Below are positions 35,188-42,830 of a stretch of DNA of 47,361 nucleotides, one piece after another (the first letter of the stretch is position 1; every line of letters begins with the position of its first letter). Source of the stretch: Candidatus Sulfotelmatobacter sp. (GTDB lineage: Bacteria; Acidobacteriota; Terriglobia; Terriglobales; Acidobacteriaceae); contig JASHOH010000214.1 of assembly GCA_030041215.1 (NCBI GenBank), positions 1 through 47,361 on the forward strand, in the 5' to 3' direction. Below the pieces are notes generated by a model that was not told where the DNA came from, did no database searches, and saw nothing but the letters and a program-made list of their open reading frames with translations. The translations under genes were made by a program, and so were the position numbers.

Positions 35188-36153
35188 CTAACCTTTTGTC
35201 AATCGACCTTCACGGCTGGGTGCCATTCCCGCCCGCACCCGTTGCGGTGTCCATCCCAGCTCACGGAGCTTGCGAATGCACAACGCATCGTGCCGTTTCG
35301 CCAGCCGCGCTCCATTTTCATCGCGTACCAGGTCGCAGTGATAAAACTCAGGCGGCATGAGCCCGAGCGCGTGATAAAGGAGAATCTGCCGCACGGTCGA
35401 TTTCAGCAGATCGGCGCCGCGCACCACTTCGGTGATCTGCATGGCTGCATCATCGACGACGACGGCGAGTTGATATGCGGGAACATCGTCGCGCCGCCAA
35501 ACGATGAAATCTCCGAAGTCGCGGCCGGCGGTCAGGTGTTGCGGGCCAAGATGCTGGTCAGTAAAGAAAATTTCCTCACCATCGGGCACACGAAAGCGCC
35601 AGTTCACTCCAGCGGGTTCGGCCACAGCGGTGAGCGGGGTTTGCACGGATCGCTCGGCGTTTGCGGCGATGCCGCTCGGCTTCGCCTTGGCGGGACAGGC
35701 GAGGCGGCTGTCCCTACGTGGGCGGTGCTCGATGGCACCGGGCCGGCAGGTTCCGGGATAAATCGGCTCGTCATCGAGCTCATTCGGAGCGCTCGCCGCC
35801 TGCGCCACTTCCTTGCGCGAGCACGTGCAGGGGTAGATGAATCCGCCGTCGCGCAGCTTCTTCCACGCTTCGAGATAGTGAGGACGGCGTTCGCTTTGCG
35901 AGTAGGGCACGAACGGGCCTCCGCAGTCCGGACCTTCATCCCAGCGAATGCCCAGCCAGCGAAGGTCTTCAAACATCGCGGCCACAAACTCTGGGCGGCA
36001 GCGCTGCCCGTCGAGATCTTCATTGCGAAGAATTAACTCGCCGCCATGATCTCGCGCGTGCTCAAATGCAGTCCAGAACGTGCGCGCGTGGCCGAGGTGC
36101 AGCAGGCCCGTCGGCGAGGGAGCCAGGCGTCCACGATAAAAGGTGCGGGTCAT
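35188..36153 (-). CDS. gluQ: glutamyl-Q tRNA(Asp) synthetase with an in-frame repeat insert
   Basis: The 321-residue enzyme activates glutamate and attaches it to queuosine in tRNA(Asp). It has the class I motif as HLGH (19-22) in RLAPSPTGLLHLGHA, NEDLDGQRCR, zinc-site cysteines at CTCSRKE and YPGTC (109, 111, 136), and RLAKRHDA in place of KMSKS; it lacks the anticodon-binding half of GluRS, as GluQ does. Residues about 140-183, just after the zinc site, are extra compared with my memory of the family, and 146-154 are encoded by a palindromic repeat. The start overlaps the stop of the upstream AlkZ-like gene (ATGA). Confidence 0.92.
   Translation of the reverse strand: MTRTFYRGRLAPSPTGLLHLGHARTFWTAFEHARDHGGELILRNEDLDGQRCRPEFVAAMFEDLRWLGIRWDEGPDCGGPFVPYSQSERRPHYLEAWKKLRDGGFIYPCTCSRKEVAQAASAPNELDDEPIYPGTCRPGAIEHRPRRDSRLACPAKAKPSGIAANAERSVQTPLTAVAEPAGVNWRFRVPDGEEIFFTDQHLGPQHLTAGRDFGDFIVWRRDDVPAYQLAVVVDDAAMQITEVVRGADLLKSTVRQILLYHALGLMPPEFYHCDLVRDENGARLAKRHDALCIRKLRELGWTPQRVRAGMAPSREGRLTKG
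35692..35718. repeat. GGGACAG/CTGTCCC repeat inside gluQ
   Basis: GGGACAG (35692-35698) and CTGTCCC (35708-35714) flank a 9-base GC-rich loop, followed by TACG. Read on the minus strand, CGTAGGGACAGCCGCC matches the first hairpin of the intergenic repeat at 22190-22216. Here it is translated in frame as RRDSRLACP within GluQ. Confidence 0.7.
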
Positions 36154-37040
36154 GGCCGCTGTAGGATTCGCGCAGGCTTCACTGACGCGCCGGGATGTTC
36201 TTTCGCCGGCGCAATTTGCAGCATGGATTTCGCGCCCACATGAACAAAGCTCAGCTCACGCGCCGCCAGCAGGGCATTGACGGCTTCTTTCACGCGCGAG
36301 CGGGGCACGAAATGTCCGAAGAAGTTTTCCAGTTCCGTCTGCTCGGCCGCGATCATGCAATCCAGATATTTTGTGAGCAGCGCCGAGAGCGCCTGCGGCA
36401 CAGAAAGCCCGATCCCCTGCTTCACCGCCTCAGGCGCCCAGCGGTAGAGCACGTCCCAGTAAGAGCCGCCTTCGTTCGCCTTGTAGTCGACGCGCGTGAT
36501 GCGCAGCTTGGAGGACAACTCGCCCAGAGCTTTGTCGAGCGCGGGAACAGAGATGGCTTTGCCGAGCTGCTGCTGAAGTTTTTCCTTGGAGATGGGACCG
36601 TCGCGGCGAATCAGCTCAAAAGTGTCGCAGGCAAGCTGCGAATAGGGTGAACGCGGGCCAGCTTTAGGCGCGAGCTTGGGATTGCGCTCGCCCACCAGCG
36701 CATAAAAATCAGGAAAAACCGAGGCGGCGATGAGGAACGCGTTGTTCTCCTCGATCACATTCGTTTCGTACGCGCTCTGTTCACGCAGAAGCCGGACCAT
36801 GAGGTCAGTGGCCTGAATGGCTCGCGGATCAGAAAACGCGTGCTGCCAAGCCGGCAGGCGGTCGTCCGATCCAACAAAGGCGCCGATAAATGTGGGCACG
36901 GGAAAGGCCGGGCGAATGGGATACATCAGGCAAAATCCGACCGAGTCGATGAAGGCGCGGGCTTCTTCGATGGTGCGCAGCGGGCGGCCATCGAGGCGCC
37001 ATTTTTCGCGGCGGAATTGGTAGAGGTCGGATTCGGTCAT
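36150..37040 (-). CDS. AlkZ/YcaQ-related winged-helix protein
   Basis: The 296-residue protein resembles AlkZ-related proteins, which are linked by similarity to the YcaQ/AlkZ DNA glycosylases. A helical N-terminus (YQFRREKWRLDGRPLRTIEEARAFID) is followed by winged-helix-like segments (LIRRDGPISKEKLQQQLG, ALGELSSKLRITRVDYK) and a C-terminal region with RSRVKEAVNALLAAREL. I cannot see the QxD or QxQ catalytic motif with certainty, so activity is not claimed. Its stop overlaps the gluQ start by four bases. Upstream, the interval to mutL is a repeat element with no ribosome site, placing it after a DNA-repair gene. Confidence 0.6.
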   Translation of the reverse strand: MTESDLYQFRREKWRLDGRPLRTIEEARAFIDSVGFCLMYPIRPAFPVPTFIGAFVGSDDRLPAWQHAFSDPRAIQATDLMVRLLREQSAYETNVIEENNAFLIAASVFPDFYALVGERNPKLAPKAGPRSPYSQLACDTFELIRRDGPISKEKLQQQLGKAISVPALDKALGELSSKLRITRVDYKANEGGSYWDVLYRWAPEAVKQGIGLSVPQALSALLTKYLDCMIAAEQTELENFFGHFVPRSRVKEAVNALLAARELSFVHVGAKSMLQIAPAKEHPGASVKPARILQRP

Positions 37041-37182
37041 AGAAAACAGCTGTCGGCTATCAGCCGTCAGCTTTCAGCAAAACACAATACCGGCTGTCGC
37101 TCCATCCTTCCACTTTCAAGAAATAACAGATGCAGACTTTCTGTAACACCTTTGCTGAGAGCTGACGGCTGACTGCTGACTG
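37041..37182 (-). repeat. heptad repeat with inverted arms filling mutL to alkZ-like
   Basis: From the mutL stop to the next ATG the interval is one element. Its two arms are heptad repeats of CAGC/GCTG type. CAGCCGTCAGCTTTCAGC plus AAA (37061-37081) pairs with the sequence at 37151-37171 at 20 of 21 positions, across a 69-base centre. The transcript could form a long stem over the whole gap. Confidence 0.75.
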
Positions 37183-39258
37183 TTAGATTCTCTTGAACGC
37201 TTTCTGAATGTCCTTTACAGAATAGCGCAGAACCACAGGCCTTCCGTGCGGGCATGACATGGGATGATCTGTTTTTGCGAGTTCGGCGAGCAGCCATTCC
37301 ATCTTGTTCTGTTCGAGTGGCATGTTGACTTTGATCGCGGCATGACAGGCGATAGAGGCAGCAATGCGGCCGCGGATTTTCTCCAGATTCAGCGATTGCT
37401 CTTCGCGCGAGATCTGATCGAGTAATTCCTGCAGCATGTGCTCGACGGCTGAGGCCTCAACGCCGGCGGGCGCGATTTTCACTGCCACGCTGCGCGCGCC
37501 AAAGGGCTCGGCTTCGAATCCGTTGTGCTGTAGTTCGTCGGCAATCTCGGCAAATACCGCCTGCTGCGCGGGAGAAAGCTCGATCACAATCGGCATAAGC
37601 AGGCGCTGGCTTTCGACTTTCTGCGTCGCGCGCTGCTTCAGGATGCGCTCGAACAGCACGCGTTCGTGGGCGACGTGCTGGTCGATGATCCACAGGCCGT
37701 CTTCGTTCACGGCCAGAATAAATGAATTGCGAATTTGGCCGAGCGGCCGAAGAGTGGAAAGCGACGCGAGGCTCGCGTCTTCTTCCAGAGCTTTATCCTG
37801 CGCATCGAGCGCGGGCGCACACCCGTTATCTGGAATTATGTCGGCGAAGCGTGTTTCGAGTCCGCGAGCCACGGGCATCGCGGCATTGGCTTCCACAGCT
37901 ATGCCGCCTTCAAACTGAAAGCGCGCCGAAACCAAAGGAACGGCCGGCGCTTCGAGAGCAAAGCTGCCCGCAGGCTCCAAAAATACTCGCCCGGGGGCGG
38001 CGGAGGAAGCAGCCAGGTCCGATGGCGGCTCCCACTCCCGCGCGCCCGGAGTCAATCCCGGACTGGCCGTCGCTCGCGCATGAATTTCGGTCATGAACTG
38101 CGGCACCGGACGAGCCTTCATCAGCGCCGCCCGTACCGTATCGCGCACGAAATCGTGCATCACGGCCGATTGCCGGAATCGAACCTCGGTCTTGGAAGGA
38201 TGCACGTTGACATCGACTTCGCCGGGCGGCATCTCCAGAAACAGCAGCACGACCGGATACACGGTCGGCGGAATAATGTTGCGATAGGCCTCGGTCAGTG
38301 CGTGCTGTATGAGGCGATCGCGAATCAGGCGTCCGTTGACGAATACAAAAATCGAATTGCGGTTCAGCTTCTGAATTTCGGGCTTGGAAACGAAGCCGTG
38401 CAGGCGCATTTCGCCGGGCCTAGGCAGGGCGCTGCGCCCGCCATCCTCATCTTCCTCGACTTCTAATCTTCTCCACGGCGGCGGCTGCGGCAATCCCACG
38501 CGCTCCAGCGACTGCGTGGCCGCCACGGAAATCAACTGATCCAAGGTTTCTTTCCCAAAGATCTGATAGACGCGCTCGCTGTACGAAGCTACCGGCGGCG
38601 CGACCAGCATAGCGTTCGTCGCAGAATGCAATTCAAAATGTTTCTCGGGATGTGCAAGCGCGTAGTGAGTAACAAGTGACGCGATATGCGAAAGTTCTGT
38701 CGACTCGGCCTTCAGGAATTTCTTGCGCGCGGGAGTATTGAAGAACAAATCGCGCACCGTAATCGAAGTTCCTGCGGGAAGGCCAGCGTCCTCTACCCGC
38801 GCCATCTTGCCGCCGTTGATCTCGATAACCGTTCCTGAGGTCGGCGCAGTCGAAGACGAGGATGCCCCGCCTTTGCCTTCTTTTGGCAAAGGTGGGAAAT
38901 CGTCGGCCTGCGCCGCGCAGGTCTCCAGCTTCAACCTGGAAACCGAAGCGATCGAGGGTAGCGCCTCGCCGCGAAACCCGAGCGTAGCCACGCTCAGCAA
39001 ATCATCAGCATCCTTGATTTTTGAAGTAGCGTGGCGCTCGAAGGCCAGCATGGCGTCGTCGCGGATCATGCCGCATCCGTTGTCGGCGACCTGGATGAGT
39101 TTCTTGCCGCCGGCTTCGATGTTGATCTTGATGCGAGTGGCGCCGGCATCGAGCGCGTTCTCCAGAAGTTCTTTCACGACCGAGGCCGGACGCTCGACGA
39201 CTTCTCCTGCGGCGATTTTGTTGGCTACTGCCTCCGAAAGGACGTGGATCTTACCCAT
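37183..39258 (-). CDS. mutL: DNA mismatch repair protein, endonuclease type, with repeat insert
   Basis: The 691-residue protein has the GHKL ATPase start (AGEVVERPASVVKELLENALDAGAT, ADNGCGM, ATLGFRGEALPSIASV) and the NTPARKKFL loop. The C-terminal dimerisation domain carries IDQHVAHERVLFE, a DQHA-x2-E-x4-E endonuclease motif with one Val for Ala, plus ACHAAIK and CPHGRPVVLRYS zinc-site segments. So it should nick DNA itself, as in species without MutH. Residues about 117-142 in the ATPase domain are an added loop; 121-132 (FPPLPKEGKGGA) are encoded by a palindromic repeat. A second low-complexity insert (PPPWRRLEVEEDEDGG) lies near residue 275. No MutS is in the window. Confidence 0.96.
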   Translation of the reverse strand: MGKIHVLSEAVANKIAAGEVVERPASVVKELLENALDAGATRIKINIEAGGKKLIQVADNGCGMIRDDAMLAFERHATSKIKDADDLLSVATLGFRGEALPSIASVSRLKLETCAAQADDFPPLPKEGKGGASSSSTAPTSGTVIEINGGKMARVEDAGLPAGTSITVRDLFFNTPARKKFLKAESTELSHIASLVTHYALAHPEKHFELHSATNAMLVAPPVASYSERVYQIFGKETLDQLISVAATQSLERVGLPQPPPWRRLEVEEDEDGGRSALPRPGEMRLHGFVSKPEIQKLNRNSIFVFVNGRLIRDRLIQHALTEAYRNIIPPTVYPVVLLFLEMPPGEVDVNVHPSKTEVRFRQSAVMHDFVRDTVRAALMKARPVPQFMTEIHARATASPGLTPGAREWEPPSDLAASSAAPGRVFLEPAGSFALEAPAVPLVSARFQFEGGIAVEANAAMPVARGLETRFADIIPDNGCAPALDAQDKALEEDASLASLSTLRPLGQIRNSFILAVNEDGLWIIDQHVAHERVLFERILKQRATQKVESQRLLMPIVIELSPAQQAVFAEIADELQHNGFEAEPFGARSVAVKIAPAGVEASAVEHMLQELLDQISREEQSLNLEKIRGRIAASIACHAAIKVNMPLEQNKMEWLLAELAKTDHPMSCPHGRPVVLRYSVKDIQKAFKRI
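38863..38896. repeat. CCCAC/GCGGGGCA palindrome inside mutL
   Basis: On the minus strand: CCCAC, stem CTTTGCC, loop AAAAGAA, stem GGCAAAG, then GCGGGGCA. The outer bases, 7-base stem and 7-base loop match the intergenic element at 35149-35182, with a different stem sequence. It is in frame and encodes FPPLPKEGKGGA. Confidence 0.75.
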
Positions 39259-39406
39259 GCAAAGAGATCCCTCGTTTCACTTGGGATTTCGGCTGCGGGC
39301 TCCCGCCTTCGCTGCGCTCAGGCTCACGCCCGCAAAATGCCTCAAGTTTGGCAGATGAGGTTGTGGAAAGCCAAGACTACGAAAGGCCAAGCTGGGCTGG
39401 ACTGCA

Positions 39407-39510
39407 AACAGGTTTCAAAGTTCCACAGTTTCAAGATTTCAACGACGGATCGAATCATTCGCCCAATCACTCAATCACCCACACTCAATTCCCCTCAATT
39501 CCCTCAGTTC
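39407..39510 (-). repeat. tandem repeat blocks at the DUF4097 gene stop
   Basis: Read on the minus strand from the stop codon: GGGAATTGAGGGGAATTGAG, then GATTGAGTGATTGGGCG, then TTGAAATCTTGAAACTG and TTTGAAACC. The units have periods of about 7-8 bases. The block begins at the TGA stop itself. The remaining ~150 bases up to mutL contain another palindromic stretch (GGGCTCCCGCC region, about 39298-39330) and no gene. Confidence 0.6.
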
Positions 39511-41009
39511 TCGGTTGGTACTACCTTCGATTTTGGCGCCGGCAAGGCCTTCGGCGGCGCTGGAGCTGCGCTGGAGGCCCTGGCAGAATTGCGCCGTATC
39601 TCAATCCCATCGTGTTCGTTGTTCAGCACGATGTGCGTAATCCCATTGCCCACCGTGCCCGAAGCCTTCGACTCGCGGTCGCCGTTCTCGACTTTCAGTT
39701 CGCCAAAATCGGTCTGAATTTCCCCATCATGCGTTCGCGCATCCAGCTTGAATCCGGCCTTGTCGGGAACGCTCAGATTGATGTCGCCGTTGCGGCTGTC
39801 GATCTGCACATTGCCCAGCGAGCGCATCGAGATCTCGATACCGCCATTCTCGTTTCGCAGCCGCACGTCCCCTGAAACCTCTTCCAGGCGAATCTGCTTG
39901 GAGCGCGTTGTCAGGTTGAGTGGGCCGGTGATCTGATCGGCGTGCAAGTCGTCGGAGTCGAGATCGAGCTCGCCATCGATGCGCGAGAATTCCAGATCGG
40001 TGCGCGAAGATTTGAACGAAACGTTTTTCGTAACCCGCGCGATCTTCACACTCTCCTGAAATTCGCCGTCGAGCTGGAGCGAGCCTTTGATGTCCATCAC
40101 CGTGACCTCGTTCAACCGCCCATCGATGTGGACGTCGCCGGTGATCTGCTCGACCTTGGCCGAGCTTTTTTCCAGATTCAGTTTCACGCTGCCCGTAACT
40201 TCTTCCACCGAGACGTCGCCGTGCTGGTTGTTGATTTCGATGTTTCCGTCACGGCCGGTGACCGACACGTCGCCCCGCCGGGAAGTGACCACTAACTGCA
40301 TCTTGCGCGGAATGGAAATATCCAGATCGGTTTCGACGGGATGATCCCCGGCGGCCTGAGTCTTGGCATCGAGCGTGAGCACAGCGCCGGTGATCGTCAA
40401 AATCGGCCTGGTTTGTGAATTGTACTTGTCCGCGTCGGGTTCATTTTCCGCTCCGACGCGCTTGCGCACGGAAACGGTGATTTTGTTGTCGCTCGAGTAG
40501 CTGACGCGCACCGCGCCGTGATCGTCATTCACGCGCAGAGTGGTGATTGCGGGCGGCAAATCCTGTTCAAGGCGGTCGTCGTAGTTGTAGCTTTCGCCGA
40601 AAATGTTGTCGAAATCGTTGTCGTCGATGTTCAGGTTGTCGCGCACTTCTCCCCAGTTGAAGCGCGAGATCTGCGTGGCGGTGAGTCCACAGATGATGAT
40701 GAAGATGATCAGCACAACGCTGCCTGCGCCGATACCGCGAGCTTGCAGGCCTTCGCGCTGGGCCTGTTGATACTCGATCAGCTTGATGACGCCCCAGAGA
40801 ATCAGCAGGACCGGCCAGTAGTGCGCAAAGAGGATCCCCAGCTTGTGCCATGAGATCACGTGCAAATTGCCGAGCAGAAAGACAAGTCCGAGAACGATCA
40901 GCACCACCGGTCCGGCAATGGAGCGGCGATAGCGGCGCGGCGGCGGAGAGTAGGGCGGAGTCGGTTGCTGGGCCGGAGGCGGTGCAACCGGTGGCATGTA
41001 GCTAGACAT
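39504..41009 (-). CDS. membrane-anchored DUF4097 beta-helix protein with LiaF-like TM region
   Basis: The 501-residue protein has a Pro-rich cytoplasmic start, then membrane spans of the LiaF/DUF5668 type (IAGPVVLIVLGLVFLLGNL and YWPVLLILWGVIKLIEY) and a third span (AGSVVLIIFIIICGLTA). Residues about 155-470 form DUF4097 repeats: short strands such as GDVSVTGRDGNIEINNQHG and GSVKLNLEKSSAKVEQITG, expected to stack as a right-handed beta-helix outside the membrane. It is the last gene of the sigma operon, its start overlapping the previous stop region by 8 bases. The role is probably envelope-stress sensing or output; the exact function is unknown. Confidence 0.8.
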   Translation of the reverse strand: MSSYMPPVAPPPAQQPTPPYSPPPRRYRRSIAGPVVLIVLGLVFLLGNLHVISWHKLGILFAHYWPVLLILWGVIKLIEYQQAQREGLQARGIGAGSVVLIIFIIICGLTATQISRFNWGEVRDNLNIDDNDFDNIFGESYNYDDRLEQDLPPAITTLRVNDDHGAVRVSYSSDNKITVSVRKRVGAENEPDADKYNSQTRPILTITGAVLTLDAKTQAAGDHPVETDLDISIPRKMQLVVTSRRGDVSVTGRDGNIEINNQHGDVSVEEVTGSVKLNLEKSSAKVEQITGDVHIDGRLNEVTVMDIKGSLQLDGEFQESVKIARVTKNVSFKSSRTDLEFSRIDGELDLDSDDLHADQITGPLNLTTRSKQIRLEEVSGDVRLRNENGGIEISMRSLGNVQIDSRNGDINLSVPDKAGFKLDARTHDGEIQTDFGELKVENGDRESKASGTVGNGITHIVLNNEHDGIEIRRNSARASSAAPAPPKALPAPKSKVVPTEN

Positions 41010-42054
41010 TGCGCACCTCCTCTGAAGGCGAGGTTGGCCCCGGAGTCGAGCTCGCTGGCGGCGATGGTGGCGCCGCGGCGGGCGGAGCGGGCGGCAGTGG
41101 ACTGACGTGTCCGGCAGAGGAGGCGCTGCTCTGAATCAGCTTGACGATGCCGACGACCAGAAGCCAGGCGGGCCAGGTACGGCTGACGTCGGCGACACCG
41201 GTACTCTGCAATAGGAACAAAATGCCGGTCGTGAGCACCATGGCCGGTCCCATCAGCCAGCGGGTACTGCAACGTCCACACCCGCAGGTGCGGCGGGCGC
41301 GATCCCAGTTGCGGTAGAACATCCAGGCGCCGAGAAAAACCAGAATCAGCGGCCAGTAGCGCTCGAAGCCATACTCGAAGACGCCCATCGTGTGCAGGAG
41401 GAAGAGAACGCCGAGGACGATGAGAAGCACCGCACCGGTCGGCACTTTGCCAGTGTCGAATTTGTCGCCCATGCTGAACGTCTGCCCAAGACCCATGGGA
41501 TCGGGGGCGGGCTGGCCAGCCTGAATGGCTTGGGCGGTGCGCACGGCATCGACGATCTGGTAGACGTAGAAGAACGCGATGCCCAGACCGAACAGCCAAT
41601 CCCAGCTTCCCGCATGGTTCGCGCCAAAAATCAGCATGATGAAAATCAGCAGGTGCGCTAAGCCTTTGGCGTATTGCGAGCAATACACCGCGCCCACGCC
41701 GAAGGGGAAGAATCCGGCGAGGATACCGGCCACGGCCGGGTTCGGCCCTGAGCCGGTCCGGACAGGCTGCACTGGTGCGCCGACAGGCGGATAGGCCGGT
41801 TGCGCGCTTCCGGATGGCGGATAAACATTCGGTGCCAGCGTATACGCGGCCGGCGCGCCCGGCGGATAGACATTCTGCGCTGGCGGCGCAAACGCCGCCG
41901 GGGCCGGGGGCGGGGCGGCCTCCAATCGTATGGCAAGACACGGCTCACAGTAAATCATTCCGCGAACGTCGCGGACGCATTTGGCGCAGAGTGGCTTGCC
42001 GCAGGTACGGCAGAATGCGACTGCGGCAATGTCAGGGTGATTGGCGCAGTTCAT
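41002..42054 (-). CDS. B-box zinc-finger membrane protein with LiaF-like segments
   Basis: The 350-residue protein starts with a B-box-like zinc finger: Cys3, His6, Cys15, Cys18, Cys23, Cys26, Cys36 and Cys39. A Pro/Ala/Tyr-rich linker follows, then about six membrane spans, including the LiaF/DUF5668-like repeats GAVLLIVLGVLFLLHTMGVF and GPAMVLTTGILFLLQSTGV, and a Pro/Ser-rich tail. The paired DUF5668 units resemble those in the next gene. AGGAGGT lies 4 bases before the ATG, and the ATG overlaps the anti-sigma stop. The zinc finger lies on the cytoplasmic side if the spans are read simply. Confidence 0.8.
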   Translation of the reverse strand: MNCANHPDIAAVAFCRTCGKPLCAKCVRDVRGMIYCEPCLAIRLEAAPPPAPAAFAPPAQNVYPPGAPAAYTLAPNVYPPSGSAQPAYPPVGAPVQPVRTGSGPNPAVAGILAGFFPFGVGAVYCSQYAKGLAHLLIFIMLIFGANHAGSWDWLFGLGIAFFYVYQIVDAVRTAQAIQAGQPAPDPMGLGQTFSMGDKFDTGKVPTGAVLLIVLGVLFLLHTMGVFEYGFERYWPLILVFLGAWMFYRNWDRARRTCGCGRCSTRWLMGPAMVLTTGILFLLQSTGVADVSRTWPAWLLVVGIVKLIQSSASSAGHVSPLPPAPPAAAPPSPPASSTPGPTSPSEEVRNV

Positions 42055-42830
42055 ACGAACCTCCTGTACGTGGTCACCGACACTACAGGCAGATCCTGAT
42101 TTAACGGATAGACGACAGATGGACCCAGTGGCGCGCCGGCCAGAAGGAATTGATGGTCTGACTGGCTGTAGTTCCGCTCCTGCTTCTGCTCGGGCTGTTC
42201 AGTTGTGTCGTTCTTGTGTTCTTTCGGTTTTGCCGGTCCGGGCTCGGCAGGCCTGACGTTACGCCTGATCTTGCTGGCCGCGGCCTGCAACTCATACACG
42301 AGCCGGATATTGTCGTAATAACGCACGATGCGGGCTTGCGTGTTATAGAACGTATGCCGGATCGCCGCCGGACGCAAGCTGATCTGGCGCAGGTCGGCGG
42401 GTTTCACGCCCAGCATGCTGAGCGCAACCGAAAGCGAAAAGAATGCCATGCCGAACGACATGGCAAACCTCGGCTGCCGTACCGTTGCCCAGACCGGCTG
42501 CATCGCGCCAGAGATCCAGGCTTGCACACGCTCCCACCACGAGAACTGCGGTTGCGCGGCCACGTTCACCCGCAAGCGTTGGGAGTCAACGCCCGTCGTG
42601 GATGCCAGAATGTTATTGACCAGGCCGGCTGGAGGTTCCACCTCCGTGAGACCCTTCAGCCAGTTGCGGCCTGCCTCGACCTCAGCGAGCAGCGGCCCAC
42701 AAACGGAGCAACTCCGCGCATGGGCCTGGAAGGCATCGAGTTGAGCGCCGCCAAGGACACCATCGAGCATGTCCGTGAGCAGCAGGTCGAACTCGTGACA
42801 CTGCATTCCGTTGCTGGTGTGGTCTGGCAT
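42051..42830 (-). CDS. zinc-finger anti-sigma factor
   Basis: The 259-residue protein has an N-terminal zf-HC2/ZAS domain (CHEFDLLLTDMLDGVLGGAQLDAF, then HARSCSVC, the H-x3-C-x2-C zinc site) that should hold the sigma factor encoded just upstream. One membrane span follows (MSFGMAFFSLSVALSMLG), then an extracytoplasmic region rich in charged residues. The ATG at 42830 overlaps the sigma stop as TGATG; a GTG three bases upstream is also possible. Release is likely by proteolysis or by a redox or metal effect on the zinc site, by family analogy. Confidence 0.85.
   Translation of the reverse strand: MPDHTSNGMQCHEFDLLLTDMLDGVLGGAQLDAFQAHARSCSVCGPLLAEVEAGRNWLKGLTEVEPPAGLVNNILASTTGVDSQRLRVNVAAQPQFSWWERVQAWISGAMQPVWATVRQPRFAMSFGMAFFSLSVALSMLGVKPADLRQISLRPAAIRHTFYNTQARIVRYYDNIRLVYELQAAASKIRRNVRPAEPGPAKPKEHKNDTTEQPEQKQERNYSQSDHQFLLAGAPLGPSVVYPLNQDLPVVSVTTYRRFV

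Noticed and set aside
35035-36036. 333-codon plus-strand open frame
   Set aside because: It is antisense to gluQ and the ffh start and has no supporting ribosome site or motif.
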